The position numbers and the translations under genes were made by a program. This document shows, in pieces, positions 14,563-22,931 of a stretch of 38,681 nt of DNA (position 1 is the first letter of the stretch; each line of letters starts with the position of its first letter). The stretch is from Streptomyces sp. ISL-98. GTDB lineage: Bacteria > Actinomycetota > Actinomycetes > Streptomycetales > Streptomycetaceae. The DNA lies in assembly GCF_018614055.1 (NCBI RefSeq), contig NZ_JAGGPB010000052.1:1-38681 (forward strand), in the 5' to 3' direction. The notes below the pieces were generated by a model that saw nothing but the letters and a program-made list of their open reading frames with translations, was not told the origin of the DNA and ran no database searches.

Positions 14563-15605
14563 TGTTGTGTCCCCCACCTTCCTGGAACCGCCGCCCCGCA
14601 CGAGGGGCAGCCGCCGTCGGCAAGCTTGTTGTCGAGTGTCTCCCAGATGCCCCGCTCCACGACGGTGAACGCACAGTGCGGACACCGGGTGTTACGGCCC
14701 TCCGCTCCCAACGCCCGTTCCACGTAGACGAAGCGCAGTCCCTCCTCGGTCCCCGCGCGCCGGGCATCCTCCAGCGCGGACGGCGCCGTGGGGTCCTCGG
14801 CGCTCATCCGGAAGTCAGGTGTGAAGCGGAGCAGATGCCAGGGAATGGCGGGGTCGATCGCTGCCAACAGGCGTGCAATCGCACGCAGTTGGGAGGGCTC
14901 GGCGGAAGTCCCCGGGATCAGCGGCGTACTCACCTCGACCCACACACCGGCCGCCCTGAACCGCTCCACAGCGGCCAGCACGGGTGCGAGCGGCGCACCC
15001 GTGAGCCGCTGGTGCGGTGCCTCCTCGGCAGCCTTTACGTCGATGTTCACCGCGTCGATCGCCGGCGCGACAAGGTCGACGGCCCGGGGCGTCAGGAAAC
15101 CGTTGCTCTTCCACATCACCGGTACGCCCAGCGGCCGGGCGTACTCCGCCAGCGCCAGGGTGAGTTCCGGTGCGAGGGAGGGCTCGGCGTAGGAGAGCGC
15201 GAGGCCGGCGCCCTGCGCGTGTGCCCGGGCCACCAGCTCGTCCGGACGGGCGGGCTCCCCGCTCCACGGTGCGCCTTCCTCGCGGCCGTACTGCGACAAC
15301 CGATGGTTGACGCAGTAGTCGCACCTGAAGCTGCAGCCGGGCCCGGCCACGGTAAGAACCTTGCTGCCGGGCCGGAAGTGGTAGAACGGCTTGCGTTCGA
15401 CCGCGTCGAGATGGGTCACGGAGGCGGTGAAGGTCGCGGTTTCCAGTCGGCCTCCGTTGTTGCGGCGCACCTGGCAGTAGCCGCGCTGCCCGTCCCGTAT
15501 CCGGCAGCGGTACGGGCACAGTTCGCATCGCACGTCGGTCCCCGCGGCCGGCTCACCGAGGAGCGCGGGGCGCCAGTGCGGCCGGGCCGCTCGGACGGTG
15601 GTCAT
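14559..15605 (-). CDS. Radical SAM enzyme of the AmmeMemoRadiSam (AmrS-like) family
   Basis: This 348-aa protein has an N-terminal four-Cys knot (CELCPYRC ... YCQVR; Cys27, 30, 34, 44). The radical SAM [4Fe-4S] motif CSFRCDYC (Cys91, 95, 98) follows, then a TIM-barrel core with KSNGFLTP and DAVNIDVKA. A C-terminal zinc ribbon holds CPHC (308-311) and CPSC (333-336). This resembles AmrS/PflA-like enzymes of the AmmeMemoRadiSam system, but the partner AMMECR1 and Memo genes are not visible in this window. ATG 15605 overlaps the upstream stop as ATGA, and its own stop overlaps the 70-aa gene. Inside a ubiquitin-like operon it suggests chemical modification of a protein or peptide, possibly the 70-aa product; the reaction is unknown. 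Confidence 0.88.
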   Translation of the reverse strand: MTTVRAARPHWRPALLGEPAAGTDVRCELCPYRCRIRDGQRGYCQVRRNNGGRLETATFTASVTHLDAVERKPFYHFRPGSKVLTVAGPGCSFRCDYCVNHRLSQYGREEGAPWSGEPARPDELVARAHAQGAGLALSYAEPSLAPELTLALAEYARPLGVPVMWKSNGFLTPRAVDLVAPAIDAVNIDVKAAEEAPHQRLTGAPLAPVLAAVERFRAAGVWVEVSTPLIPGTSAEPSQLRAIARLLAAIDPAIPWHLLRFTPDFRMSAEDPTAPSALEDARRAGTEEGLRFVYVERALGAEGRNTRCPHCAFTVVERGIWETLDNKLADGGCPSCGAAVPGRWGTQQ

Positions 15606-17974
15606 GACGGACCGTCTCCCGTCAGCAACAGACGTACGGCGTCCGTGAGCCGGCGCCCTGTGGCGTCGGGCGGCAGGTGTACGTGGTGGCTCTCGGGCGG
15701 GCGGGCCCGGGGCAGATCGTCGTAGAGGTGCGTGGTGGCAAGCCGCAGGCGCGGGCCCGCTACGAGTGTGTGGTCGCGGGCGAGGTGGTGGAGGGCCAGC
15801 AGTACGGTCGGCATCCCGGTGGACGCCGCTGTGTTCAGCGCGGCGTCAAGATCCGGCGGCTCCAGCGTGCGCGAGGTCCACAGCATGGCCAGGTCGGCGG
15901 GGCGGGAGACCGGGCGGAGCAGGTCGGGCCGGTCGAGCCCGACGAACGTGGCATGACGGCCGTGGCACCACAGCGTCGTGGCCAGCAGATGCGCGAGCGA
16001 GCGCAGGACGACTTCGGGCGGTCCGAAGGTCGGCGGGCTGGTGTCCAGCACAAGGGTCACCGGCTCAGGGGCCCATTGCGCGGCGGAGCTGTGCAGGCGG
16101 TAGAGGAGTTCGTGGCGCGCGTAGCGAAGGGTCAACAGGCGGTCGGGGAGCGCCAGTTGGCTGGGGAGCATCTGGGTGATCCGGCCCGTGCGGGAGATGC
16201 CGCCCGAGCCGGGTGCGTGGACGGTCGTGCCCGCGTGCCGGGCCGCCGTCGATGCGGCGCCGGTGAGGAGCTGGAGTCTGCGGAGGTCCACGGAGGGCAT
16301 GGCCGGGGCCTGTTGTGCCATGCGCAGCGGGAGCACCGGGTCGTCGGCGACAGCTTCGGGTCCGATGACGGCGAGCAGGGCGGCCGTACGCCCGGTTATC
16401 GCGTCCGCCGCGGCCCTGAGCGCGGCCAGTGGGGGCTCGCGGTCGGGCACACGGGAAGGTGCCCCGATGAGGGCGCGGCGCAGTGCGTCCGACAGTTCGC
16501 GGGGGCCGTGGCCGGGTGGCGGTACGGTGTCCGGCTCGGAGAGACCCGCCGCCAGCAGACCGGCGAGCCCTACCCGGGCCGGCGCCGGCCATTCCAGGTC
16601 GCGCAGGATCCGTACGCCCGGGTGGTCCGCGAGGCTTCTGATCCGTTCGTCCAGCAGCGGCGCGGTGGCCGGTCCGCTCAGGGCGACCAGGTCGTCGAGC
16701 AGGCCGAGCGGCGGACACACCCCGCTCGCGGCCAGACGCACCAGGCCCCTGCACACGGTCGCCGGGAGCGGTCGGGGCCGTGTGATCGCCGCCGGGTCGG
16801 TGTCCTCGGTGCTCGATAAGGTCCCGGAGGCGGCCAGAAGGCCGTCGAGCTCCAGTTCCCAGATGCGCGAGCCCGTCTCCCCTGCGGCGTACAGCCAGAT
16901 GCTGCCCTGGGGCAGGAGCAGCCAGCCGACCATGCTGCCCACGTCGAAGGGCGGTACTCCGTGGGCGGTGAGGCCGTCGAACTCGTGGAGGACAGAGCCC
17001 GTCTGCCAGCTCCAGATGCGCACCGTGCCGTCGCTGTGGCCGCTGGCGAGGACGTTCAGGCCGCTCGGACCGACCGTCCAGGCTACGGAGTCGACGCGCC
17101 CGGGACAGGGCGGGCACGTCACCAGAAGGGTGCCTGTCAGCCCGTTCCAGACACAGATCCTTCCGTCGTCGTGACCGCTTGCGAGCAGCGCCGATCCGTT
17201 GGGGAGCATGCCCCAGGCCACCGCCCAGACCGGGCCGGCGGCGGCGTCCATCTCATGGATGAGTACCAGGGTGGGATCGTTGAAGCCCCACACGAGGACA
17301 CGGCCGTCCCGGTGGCCGGTCGCCACCAGATTGGCACCGTCCGGCTGTACCTCGCTCAGCTCGACCGACGAAGTGGCCTGCAGGCCGAACAGAACGTGGG
17401 TACTGCTGCCTGGCTCTCTCTCGGCCAGGTCCCAGATGACGACGTTGTCCGGTCCCCCGGCGGTCAGCAGCAGGGCACCGTCCCGCCCTGTGGTCAGCTT
17501 TGCCGATTCGAGAGAGAAGTTCGCCTCATAAGAATCCTTCCGGAAACCGGCTCCGATGTCGTGCAGGTACAGGTTGTTGCCGCCGCCGCTCGTGGCGAGC
17601 ACGGGGTAGCCGTGGCCCGAGTCCACCCACCCGATGGGCCACTCCAGCGGTTCGAGGGAAAACCGGTCCAGCGGCTCCACGCGAAGACCGGTGCTTCCGC
17701 CCTGCGTGAGGGCGAACACCCGCGGGGGCGGTCCTCCGACGTTCGAGACGGGGGCGACGGCGCTGGCCGCGCCAACCGGAAGTCCGTCCATGACCGCCAG
17801 ACAGAGCCGGCTGTACGGGCGCAGGGTGTCCGGAGTCCGGTCCTTCACCCCGCCGAGCGAGCCGCTTCCCGGAGCCGTCCGGGTTCCCGGCACGGCGGCG
17901 GCAGGGACCGTACGCCCGTCCTTGCCCACCGACCGTGCGTGGGCCGCCGCCCACTCGCGCAGGGCATCGCTCAC
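15602..17974 (-). CDS. Beta-propeller protein with vWA-like C-terminal domain
   Basis: This is a 790-aa protein. The N-terminus LREWAAAHARSVG matches the other propeller protein of the operon (1-1238). Residues about 60-380 form a WD40-type propeller with blades such as ATGHRDGRVLVWGF, SGHDDGRICVWNG and SGHSDGTVRIWSW. A long helical, Pro/Ala-rich middle follows. The last ~170 residues look like a vWA/DUF58-like fold beginning VTLVLDTSPPTFGPPEVV. The metal site DxSxS is degenerate (DTSPP), so metal binding may be lost. This is the likely vWA partner for the MoxR ATPase and a sensor or scaffold of the system. GTG 17974 overlaps the upstream gene as GTGA. Confidence 0.85.
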   Translation of the reverse strand: MSDALREWAAAHARSVGKDGRTVPAAAVPGTRTAPGSGSLGGVKDRTPDTLRPYSRLCLAVMDGLPVGAASAVAPVSNVGGPPPRVFALTQGGSTGLRVEPLDRFSLEPLEWPIGWVDSGHGYPVLATSGGGNNLYLHDIGAGFRKDSYEANFSLESAKLTTGRDGALLLTAGGPDNVVIWDLAEREPGSSTHVLFGLQATSSVELSEVQPDGANLVATGHRDGRVLVWGFNDPTLVLIHEMDAAAGPVWAVAWGMLPNGSALLASGHDDGRICVWNGLTGTLLVTCPPCPGRVDSVAWTVGPSGLNVLASGHSDGTVRIWSWQTGSVLHEFDGLTAHGVPPFDVGSMVGWLLLPQGSIWLYAAGETGSRIWELELDGLLAASGTLSSTEDTDPAAITRPRPLPATVCRGLVRLAASGVCPPLGLLDDLVALSGPATAPLLDERIRSLADHPGVRILRDLEWPAPARVGLAGLLAAGLSEPDTVPPPGHGPRELSDALRRALIGAPSRVPDREPPLAALRAAADAITGRTAALLAVIGPEAVADDPVLPLRMAQQAPAMPSVDLRRLQLLTGAASTAARHAGTTVHAPGSGGISRTGRITQMLPSQLALPDRLLTLRYARHELLYRLHSSAAQWAPEPVTLVLDTSPPTFGPPEVVLRSLAHLLATTLWCHGRHATFVGLDRPDLLRPVSRPADLAMLWTSRTLEPPDLDAALNTAASTGMPTVLLALHHLARDHTLVAGPRLRLATTHLYDDLPRARPPESHHVHLPPDATGRRLTDAVRLLLTGDGPS

Positions 17975-18693
17975 AGATCCATCACCAGGCTGACGGGGTC
18001 CGGCATCTCTTCCCGATACCGCCGCATCACATGCCCCTTGCGCACCGCCGCCCCCACGGCAACCGCCGCCCGGCTCTTCGCGCCGCGCGGTGCCCGCACC
18101 ACCATGGCAAGCCGGTACGTACCGCCGATCTTCGCGGTCCGGGTGTGGCGGATCGCCCAGCCGGGATCGGAGCGCAGTTCACGGAGCGCTTCCAGGCAGA
18201 CACGGCTCTGCTGGGAGGTCCTGCTGTAGCCCACGAAGGCCAGCTGGGGGCCGAGTTGGGCGGAGGTCGTGCTCTCGACGGTCTCCGTCAGCTGCTTCGG
18301 CGTCATGGACCAGGCCACCGGCTGGAAGCCCACGATCGCAGCCGCTCCCGCTCCCGCTCCCGCTCCCGTATCCGCATCCGCATCCGCATCTGCGGTCAGC
18401 GTCAGGTCGACATCGACCGTATGCAGCGCGGGCCCCTCGGAATCCTTCTCACAGGTGATCGAGAGGTGCAGCAAGTGATAGACGGCGCTGTCGGCTTCAC
18501 CCTCCACGAACGCCTGGAGCTCCGCGTCGTGGGCAACAGCCTTGGCATCCAACGGGACGGACACCGGGCCGCCCAGCAGGATGCGGCCCCCGAGCGGAGG
18601 CGGCGGCGCCGGATCGCCGGGCCCGCGTACAGGTCCGTCAGCCTTCAGGCTGAGCTCTCGTTGGGGTAACTCCGGGAGAACGACATCGATCAC
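17971..18693 (-). CDS. First gene of the conflict operon, unknown function
   Basis: This 240-aa protein starts at GTG 18693 behind GAGGGG, 8 bases upstream. It is the first of the overlapping chain, so the operon promoter should lie in or above the 87-base gap 18694-18780; no convincing -35/-10 pair could be picked there. The N-terminal half is strand-rich with a Pro-rich loop (DPAPPPPLGG). The centre has a low-complexity run of Asp-Ala then Gly-Ala pairs. The C-terminal half reads as a compact domain (QLAFVGYSRTSQQSRVCLEAL). No family was recognised, and no signal peptide or membrane segment is present. Confidence 0.7.
   Translation of the reverse strand: MIDVVLPELPQRELSLKADGPVRGPGDPAPPPPLGGRILLGGPVSVPLDAKAVAHDAELQAFVEGEADSAVYHLLHLSITCEKDSEGPALHTVDVDLTLTADADADADTGAGAGAGAAAIVGFQPVAWSMTPKQLTETVESTTSAQLGPQLAFVGYSRTSQQSRVCLEALRELRSDPGWAIRHTRTAKIGGTYRLAMVVRAPRGAKSRAAVAVGAAVRKGHVMRRYREEMPDPVSLVMDL
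18343..18393. repeat. Coding hexanucleotide repeats (Gly-Ala and Asp-Ala run)
   Basis: Four to five tandem copies of gctccc are followed by about three copies of gcatcc on the plus strand. On the minus strand these encode alternating Asp-Ala and Gly-Ala in the centre of the 240-aa protein. Unit length is a multiple of three, so copy number can change linker length without breaking the frame. Confidence 0.75.
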
Positions 18694-18780
18694 AGCGACA
18701 GCCCCTCAGTCCCGCTGATGGTCGTCAAAGAGTAGCCAAACGCTCGCCCGTTGTGGGCTGTTGATGCGATACGGAGGCAC

Positions 18781-19557
18781 TCATCGCAGCAGCAGTTGAA
18801 GAGCGCCCAGTACGGTCGCGCCGATCACAAGTTGTTCGAAGAGCCGCTGGTTGATCCGGCCCAGGCATTTGCGGCCGACGTACGCGCCCGGGACGACGAA
18901 GAGCACCAGAGCGGCGTCCAGCAGCAGCGACTGCCGGTCGATCAGGCCGAGGCCCGCGCTGAACGGCACCTTCGAGGTGTTGACGATCAGGAAGAACCAC
19001 GCGGACGTTCCCAGGAAGCCTAGTTTCCGGAAGCCTGCGGAGAGCAGGTAGAGCGACATGACCGGGCCGCCCGCGTTGGCGACCATGGTGGTGAAGCCGC
19101 CGAGTACCCCGTACGAACGGGCCTTCAGCCGGCCACCGCGCGCCTCGGCACCCGACTCCCGGGCCGGCTCTTCGGCCAACTCCTCTTCGGCAGGCATGCG
19201 CCGCCGCCACAACGTCACCCCGGCCATCAGCAGCAGGATCGCCCCGATCGACCTGCGTACGGCGTCGTCGTCGGCCCACAGCATGAACACCGCCCCCACC
19301 ACCACACCCGCGGCAACGGCGGGGAACAGGCGCAGCAGAGTCGGCCAGTGGGCGTGCCGCCGGTAGACGAGTACGGCGATCAGGTCCCCGGCGATCAGAA
19401 TGGGCAGCAGCACCCCGGTCGACTCGCGGGCCGGCAGTACGGCCGCGAAGACCGCGAGGCTGATCGTATTGGCGCCGCTGACGGCGGTTTTCGAGAAGCC
19501 GACGAGCGCCGATGCGGCGGCCAGCGCCACGAATTCCCAGAGGGTGATGGTGTCCAT
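18781..19557 (-). CDS. TauE/SafE-family membrane permease
   Basis: This 258-aa integral membrane protein is of the TauE/SafE type, associated with export or uptake of sulfonate, sulfite or other organic anions. The N-terminal part has the typical small-residue helix with GFSKTAVSGANT. Around eight hydrophobic segments are visible, with a charged cytoplasmic loop (EEELAEEPARESGAEARGG) in the middle and the second-half motif TTMVANAGGPVMSLYLL. ATG 19557 (MDTITLWEF) is chosen because membrane helix 1 starts just after it; an in-frame GTG at 19587 would add 10 residues. It is in the same direction as the conflict operon but separated by 87 bases. The substrate is not deducible. Confidence 0.88.
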   Translation of the reverse strand: MDTITLWEFVALAAASALVGFSKTAVSGANTISLAVFAAVLPARESTGVLLPILIAGDLIAVLVYRRHAHWPTLLRLFPAVAAGVVVGAVFMLWADDDAVRRSIGAILLLMAGVTLWRRRMPAEEELAEEPARESGAEARGGRLKARSYGVLGGFTTMVANAGGPVMSLYLLSAGFRKLGFLGTSAWFFLIVNTSKVPFSAGLGLIDRQSLLLDAALVLFVVPGAYVGRKCLGRINQRLFEQLVIGATVLGALQLLLR

Positions 19558-19617
19558 GCTGGTAGCCGACGCTACAGCCAAGAACACGCCGCCCCCACGC
19601 AGCCTCTCCCCGTCACG

Positions 19618-20583
19618 TCAACGACCGGGCCGGTCGCTCGGCGTCCCGTAGAGGGTGGCGAGTTCGGCCGCCAGGCTCGCGAGCCGCTCCCGCGCCTCCG
19701 GCGGTTCGAGTATCTCGACGCGCGCTCCGAGACCGGCCATCTGAGCAGCCAGAATCTCCGGCGACGGCCCGTCGACCTCGACCTCGACCCACCCGTCGAC
19801 AAGCGCCGCTCCGACCCGCAATCTCCCGCCGAACAGCCCCTGCAGAACCGGCTCGGCACTCCGCTCCGCCCGGGCCTGTACGGTCGCCGCGACCATCCGG
19901 TCCTCCATCCGCGCGGCGAGCGAACGCCAGGCCGTGGCGAGATCGAAGCCGTCCGGCCGTGCGACGGGATCGCCGGTCACCCCGACGGAGGTGACGCGGC
20001 CGAGCCTGAAGGTGCGCAGCCCGCGGTCGGTGTTTGCGACCAGGTAGTCGATGCCCGCCTTGGACGCGATACCGAGCGGATGGACCGTACGCTCGGTGGC
20101 CGGACGGCCAGGTCCCGCGTACCCGAGCCGGACTTGTACGCCGTCCACCACGGCGCCCCGCAGCGCGTCGAGCTGGTGTGCGCCGACGGTGACGGCGGTG
20201 CCCGACCAGTCCGTGGAGTCGGTGACACCGGCGCCCGCCGCGGCCTCGGCGCCGGTCCGGAACGTCGCTGGCAGCGCCCGCACCAGCTTGCGCAGGGCCG
20301 TCCGCAGCTCGGGTCCGGCCGACGAAGGACCCGCGACGAGAAACAGCGCCCGGATCTCGCCGGCGGTCAGCCCCGTGAGATCGGTACGGGCCCCACCGAC
20401 GAGCGCCCAGCCGCCACCCCGCCCGGGCTGCGAGTAGACAGGAATACCGGCGCTCGCCAGCGCCTCCAGATCACGTCGCGCCGTACGTTCGGACACGTCG
20501 AGCTCCGCGGCCACCTCGGCCGCGGTGACCCGCCCGCGCGCCTGCAGGAACAGCAGCGTGGCCACCAGACGATCAGCTCTCAT
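19618..20583 (-). CDS. WYL-domain helix-turn-helix transcriptional regulator
   Basis: This 321-aa DeoR/YafY-like regulator has an N-terminal winged helix (VTAAEVAAELDVSERTARRDLEALASAG, residues about 20-47 in part). A 'GIPVYSQPGRGGGWAL' wing and a WYL-type ligand domain follow, with the pocket region VRLGYAGPGRPATERTVHPLGI. A WCX-like C-terminus ends the protein. ATG 20583 has GGAG 10 bases upstream; ATG 20592 would place it too close. WYL domains sense nucleic acid or small ligands. Possible targets are the adjacent permease or ABC genes, which is unproven. Confidence 0.9.
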   Translation of the reverse strand: MRADRLVATLLFLQARGRVTAAEVAAELDVSERTARRDLEALASAGIPVYSQPGRGGGWALVGGARTDLTGLTAGEIRALFLVAGPSSAGPELRTALRKLVRALPATFRTGAEAAAGAGVTDSTDWSGTAVTVGAHQLDALRGAVVDGVQVRLGYAGPGRPATERTVHPLGIASKAGIDYLVANTDRGLRTFRLGRVTSVGVTGDPVARPDGFDLATAWRSLAARMEDRMVAATVQARAERSAEPVLQGLFGGRLRVGAALVDGWVEVEVDGPSPEILAAQMAGLGARVEILEPPEARERLASLAAELATLYGTPSDRPGR

Positions 20584-20625
20584 GCCCGTCATTCTCCGCC
20601 GGAGATGACCACTTGGTGGCCTCCG

Positions 20626-21402
20626 CTAGGCGTCGCGCGAGCGGAACAGCAGCCCACCGCTCACAAGCGCCACGGCCGCCCACAGGGCCAGCACGCCGAG
20701 GCCCTGCCATGGGCCGATGGGCAGGGCGCTGAGACCGACGGTCGACTGGACGGCTAGTCCGGCCGGCATCGGGGCGATCTGTTCCAGGTGCCGCTGCCAG
20801 TCCTCGTTCGTGACCACGCGGGTGAGGATCGGGAAGACGAAGAGCAGGGCGAGGACGATGCCGATGGCGGTCGCGGAGTTACGGACGGCTGTCGCGGCGC
20901 CGAGGCTGAGCAGGGCGATCAGGGCGAGGTAGAGCACCGAACCCAGTGCGGCGCGCAGTGTCGGACCGTCGGTCAGGGACAGGGCCGCGTAGCCGTGTTC
21001 CGTGTTGAAGCCGTTGTCGGGCAGGAGGATCCGCCCGGACAGCAGGGACGCGAGGACGGAGATGGTCCCCGCCACCAGCATCACGCCGGTGAGGACGGTC
21101 GCTTTCGCGGCCAGGACCGTGATCCGGCGCGGCATCGCCGTGAGGGTGGTGCGGATCATGCCGGTGTTGTACTCGTTGCCGATCACCAGCACGGCCACGA
21201 TGGCTACGACCACCTGGCCGACCATGATCCCGGTGAGGCTCAGCCTGGTCGCATCTCCGCCGCAGTCCAGGGCCGGGCACCTGGAGGTCGACGCCACTCC
21301 GGCGCTGACCGCGGCCGTCGTCGCGATGACGCCGAGCATGAGCCGGCCGGTGCCGCCCTCCGTGCGCAGCTTGGTCCACTCCGCGTGCACGGCCCGCTTC
21401 AT
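20626..21402 (-). CDS. ABC-2 type transporter permease
   Basis: This 258-aa ABC-2 permease begins KRAVHAEWTKLRTEGG, the usual cytoplasmic amphipathic start, followed by about six hydrophobic segments. The first extracellular loop contains two Cys (CPALDCGG), possibly a disulfide. The middle has VIGNEYNTGMIRTTLTAMPRR, the typical conserved cytoplasmic loop. ATG 21402 overlaps the stop of the larger permease as ATGA. Together with that permease and the ATPase it forms an exporter; the substrate is unknown. Confidence 0.9.
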   Translation of the reverse strand: MKRAVHAEWTKLRTEGGTGRLMLGVIATTAAVSAGVASTSRCPALDCGGDATRLSLTGIMVGQVVVAIVAVLVIGNEYNTGMIRTTLTAMPRRITVLAAKATVLTGVMLVAGTISVLASLLSGRILLPDNGFNTEHGYAALSLTDGPTLRAALGSVLYLALIALLSLGAATAVRNSATAIGIVLALLFVFPILTRVVTNEDWQRHLEQIAPMPAGLAVQSTVGLSALPIGPWQGLGVLALWAAVALVSGGLLFRSRDA

Positions 21403-22931
21403 ACGTCCCTCCGGCGGAGCAGGACTACGGCCGTGGCAAAAGCGAGCGCGGTGTAGGCGCACAGAACGGCGAAGCCTGCCCACGGTGCCAGGGGAAAGTA
21501 GCCGGACGCCGGTGTGTAGGTGGTGAGCACGTGTTCGTAATGCTGGACGCTCTGCTGGATGGCGAACCCGGCGGCCGGGGTCACCCGCAGCAGCCAGTCC
21601 GAGGCGCCCGTGGGCAGGACCGACGCGGTCGCGAGGATGTAGGGCAGGACCATGCCGGCGACGACAACCGTGATCGCCGAAGCGCTCCGTCGCAGGATGG
21701 TGCCGACAGCGAGGGCGAGCACGCCGGCCACTGCCAGCAGCAGGCCTGTGCCGACCATGACGCGCAGTTCGGTCTGCGTCGGCACCGTGAGTACGTAGAA
21801 ACCGTTGGCGCGGGCCCTGTTCTCGCCGAGCGGGATCATGACAGCGGCGGCGATCAGTCCGACGATGAACGACAGGGTCCCGACCACGATGGCCTTCGCC
21901 ACCAGCACCCGGCACCGCCGCGGGCCGGCAGCCAGGGTGACGCCGATCAGGCCCCGCCGGTACTCGACGGTGATGAACCCCGTGCCCACGACGATCACCA
22001 CGATCAGCCCGGCGAACGCGCCCACCAGGAAGTTCTCGATGGTGATGCCGGGTCCCATGGCCGGTCCTCCCACGACCGGCGCGATGTCGCCGGCCCCGGC
22101 CAGTGTGTAACTCGTACCGGACTTGGTGTACTTGCCCTTGGTCGTCTGCGTGTAGCTGCCCGAGGTGCCTGCGTCGCCTCCTACTTGCTCGTCTTTCCAC
22201 GAGCCCTCGTTCCACTGACCGCCCAGCGCGACCTCGCCGAAGGAGCCGGTGGCCACGGCTGGGCCGAATCCCGCGCCGGTGCTCGTCTCTTCCACGGCCG
22301 ACGGAGAGGTGACGAACAGTCCGGCCTCCGCGGCCGACGACAACCCGGGGAGACGGGCGGTGCCGACCTCGGTCCACTTGGTGCCGTCGGCGGATTCGTA
22401 TCCAGTGATCGTGTCACCGGAACGGTTCAGCCGAAGCCAACGCGGGGATTGCTCCGAGACATTGCCGCTCCCGCCGGCCTTGTCCTCGGTGTAGTTGTGC
22501 TGCATCCGCACCCCATGAGCGCCGGTGACCATCATCGCCGCATAGGCCGAGCCCTGTTCGAGGTTGTCCTTGACGATGATTCCGGCCTTCGCCCATGGCG
22601 ATACGCCGGGCTTGGTGGACTTCGGCTCCGTTGCGATCACGCCGGTCAGCGAGGTGACGGAGACGGTGATGCTGCCGTCTCCCCGCAGGGGCTGGTGTAC
22701 GAAGTAGAAGTTGTCGTTGACGGCCCCACCGCCCGGACCGACCGGCAGGGAGGGATTGGCGTCATGCTCGGACTGGTTACTGGCCGCTGTGCCCACCAGT
22801 CCGACCAGCAGGATCACCAGCACCGCGCCGATCATGGCGCGCACCCAGCCCCGTACCGTTCTGAACTTGGTCCATTCCGAGTGCAGCAGCTGCCCGAAGC
22901 CGCCCCGCCCCGCCTTCATCAGGGAACTCAT
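21399..22931 (-). CDS. ABC-2 permease with inserted extracellular lectin-like domain
   Basis: This is a 510-aa protein. TM1 (about 30-52) is followed by an extracellular domain of some 230 residues before the remaining membrane helices. The insert reads as a concanavalin/DUF1349-like beta-sandwich (NFYFVHQPLRGDGSITV, PWAKAGIIVKDN, SPRWLRLNRSGD, ESADGTKWTEVG). The membrane half has the ABC-2 loop ITVEYRRGLIGVTLAAGPRR and ends RRRDV. ATG 22931 overlaps the ATPase stop. The insert suggests binding of a cell-surface ligand or antimicrobial, with the adjacent two-component system as likely regulator. Confidence 0.88.
   Translation of the reverse strand: MSSLMKAGRGGFGQLLHSEWTKFRTVRGWVRAMIGAVLVILLVGLVGTAASNQSEHDANPSLPVGPGGGAVNDNFYFVHQPLRGDGSITVSVTSLTGVIATEPKSTKPGVSPWAKAGIIVKDNLEQGSAYAAMMVTGAHGVRMQHNYTEDKAGGSGNVSEQSPRWLRLNRSGDTITGYESADGTKWTEVGTARLPGLSSAAEAGLFVTSPSAVEETSTGAGFGPAVATGSFGEVALGGQWNEGSWKDEQVGGDAGTSGSYTQTTKGKYTKSGTSYTLAGAGDIAPVVGGPAMGPGITIENFLVGAFAGLIVVIVVGTGFITVEYRRGLIGVTLAAGPRRCRVLVAKAIVVGTLSFIVGLIAAAVMIPLGENRARANGFYVLTVPTQTELRVMVGTGLLLAVAGVLALAVGTILRRSASAITVVVAGMVLPYILATASVLPTGASDWLLRVTPAAGFAIQQSVQHYEHVLTTYTPASGYFPLAPWAGFAVLCAYTALAFATAVVLLRRRDV

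Noticed and set aside
14559..15605. Pyruvate formate-lyase activating enzyme
   Set aside because: The extra N-terminal four-Cys knot and C-terminal zinc ribbon fit the AmmeMemoRadiSam type, and no formate-lyase gene is present.
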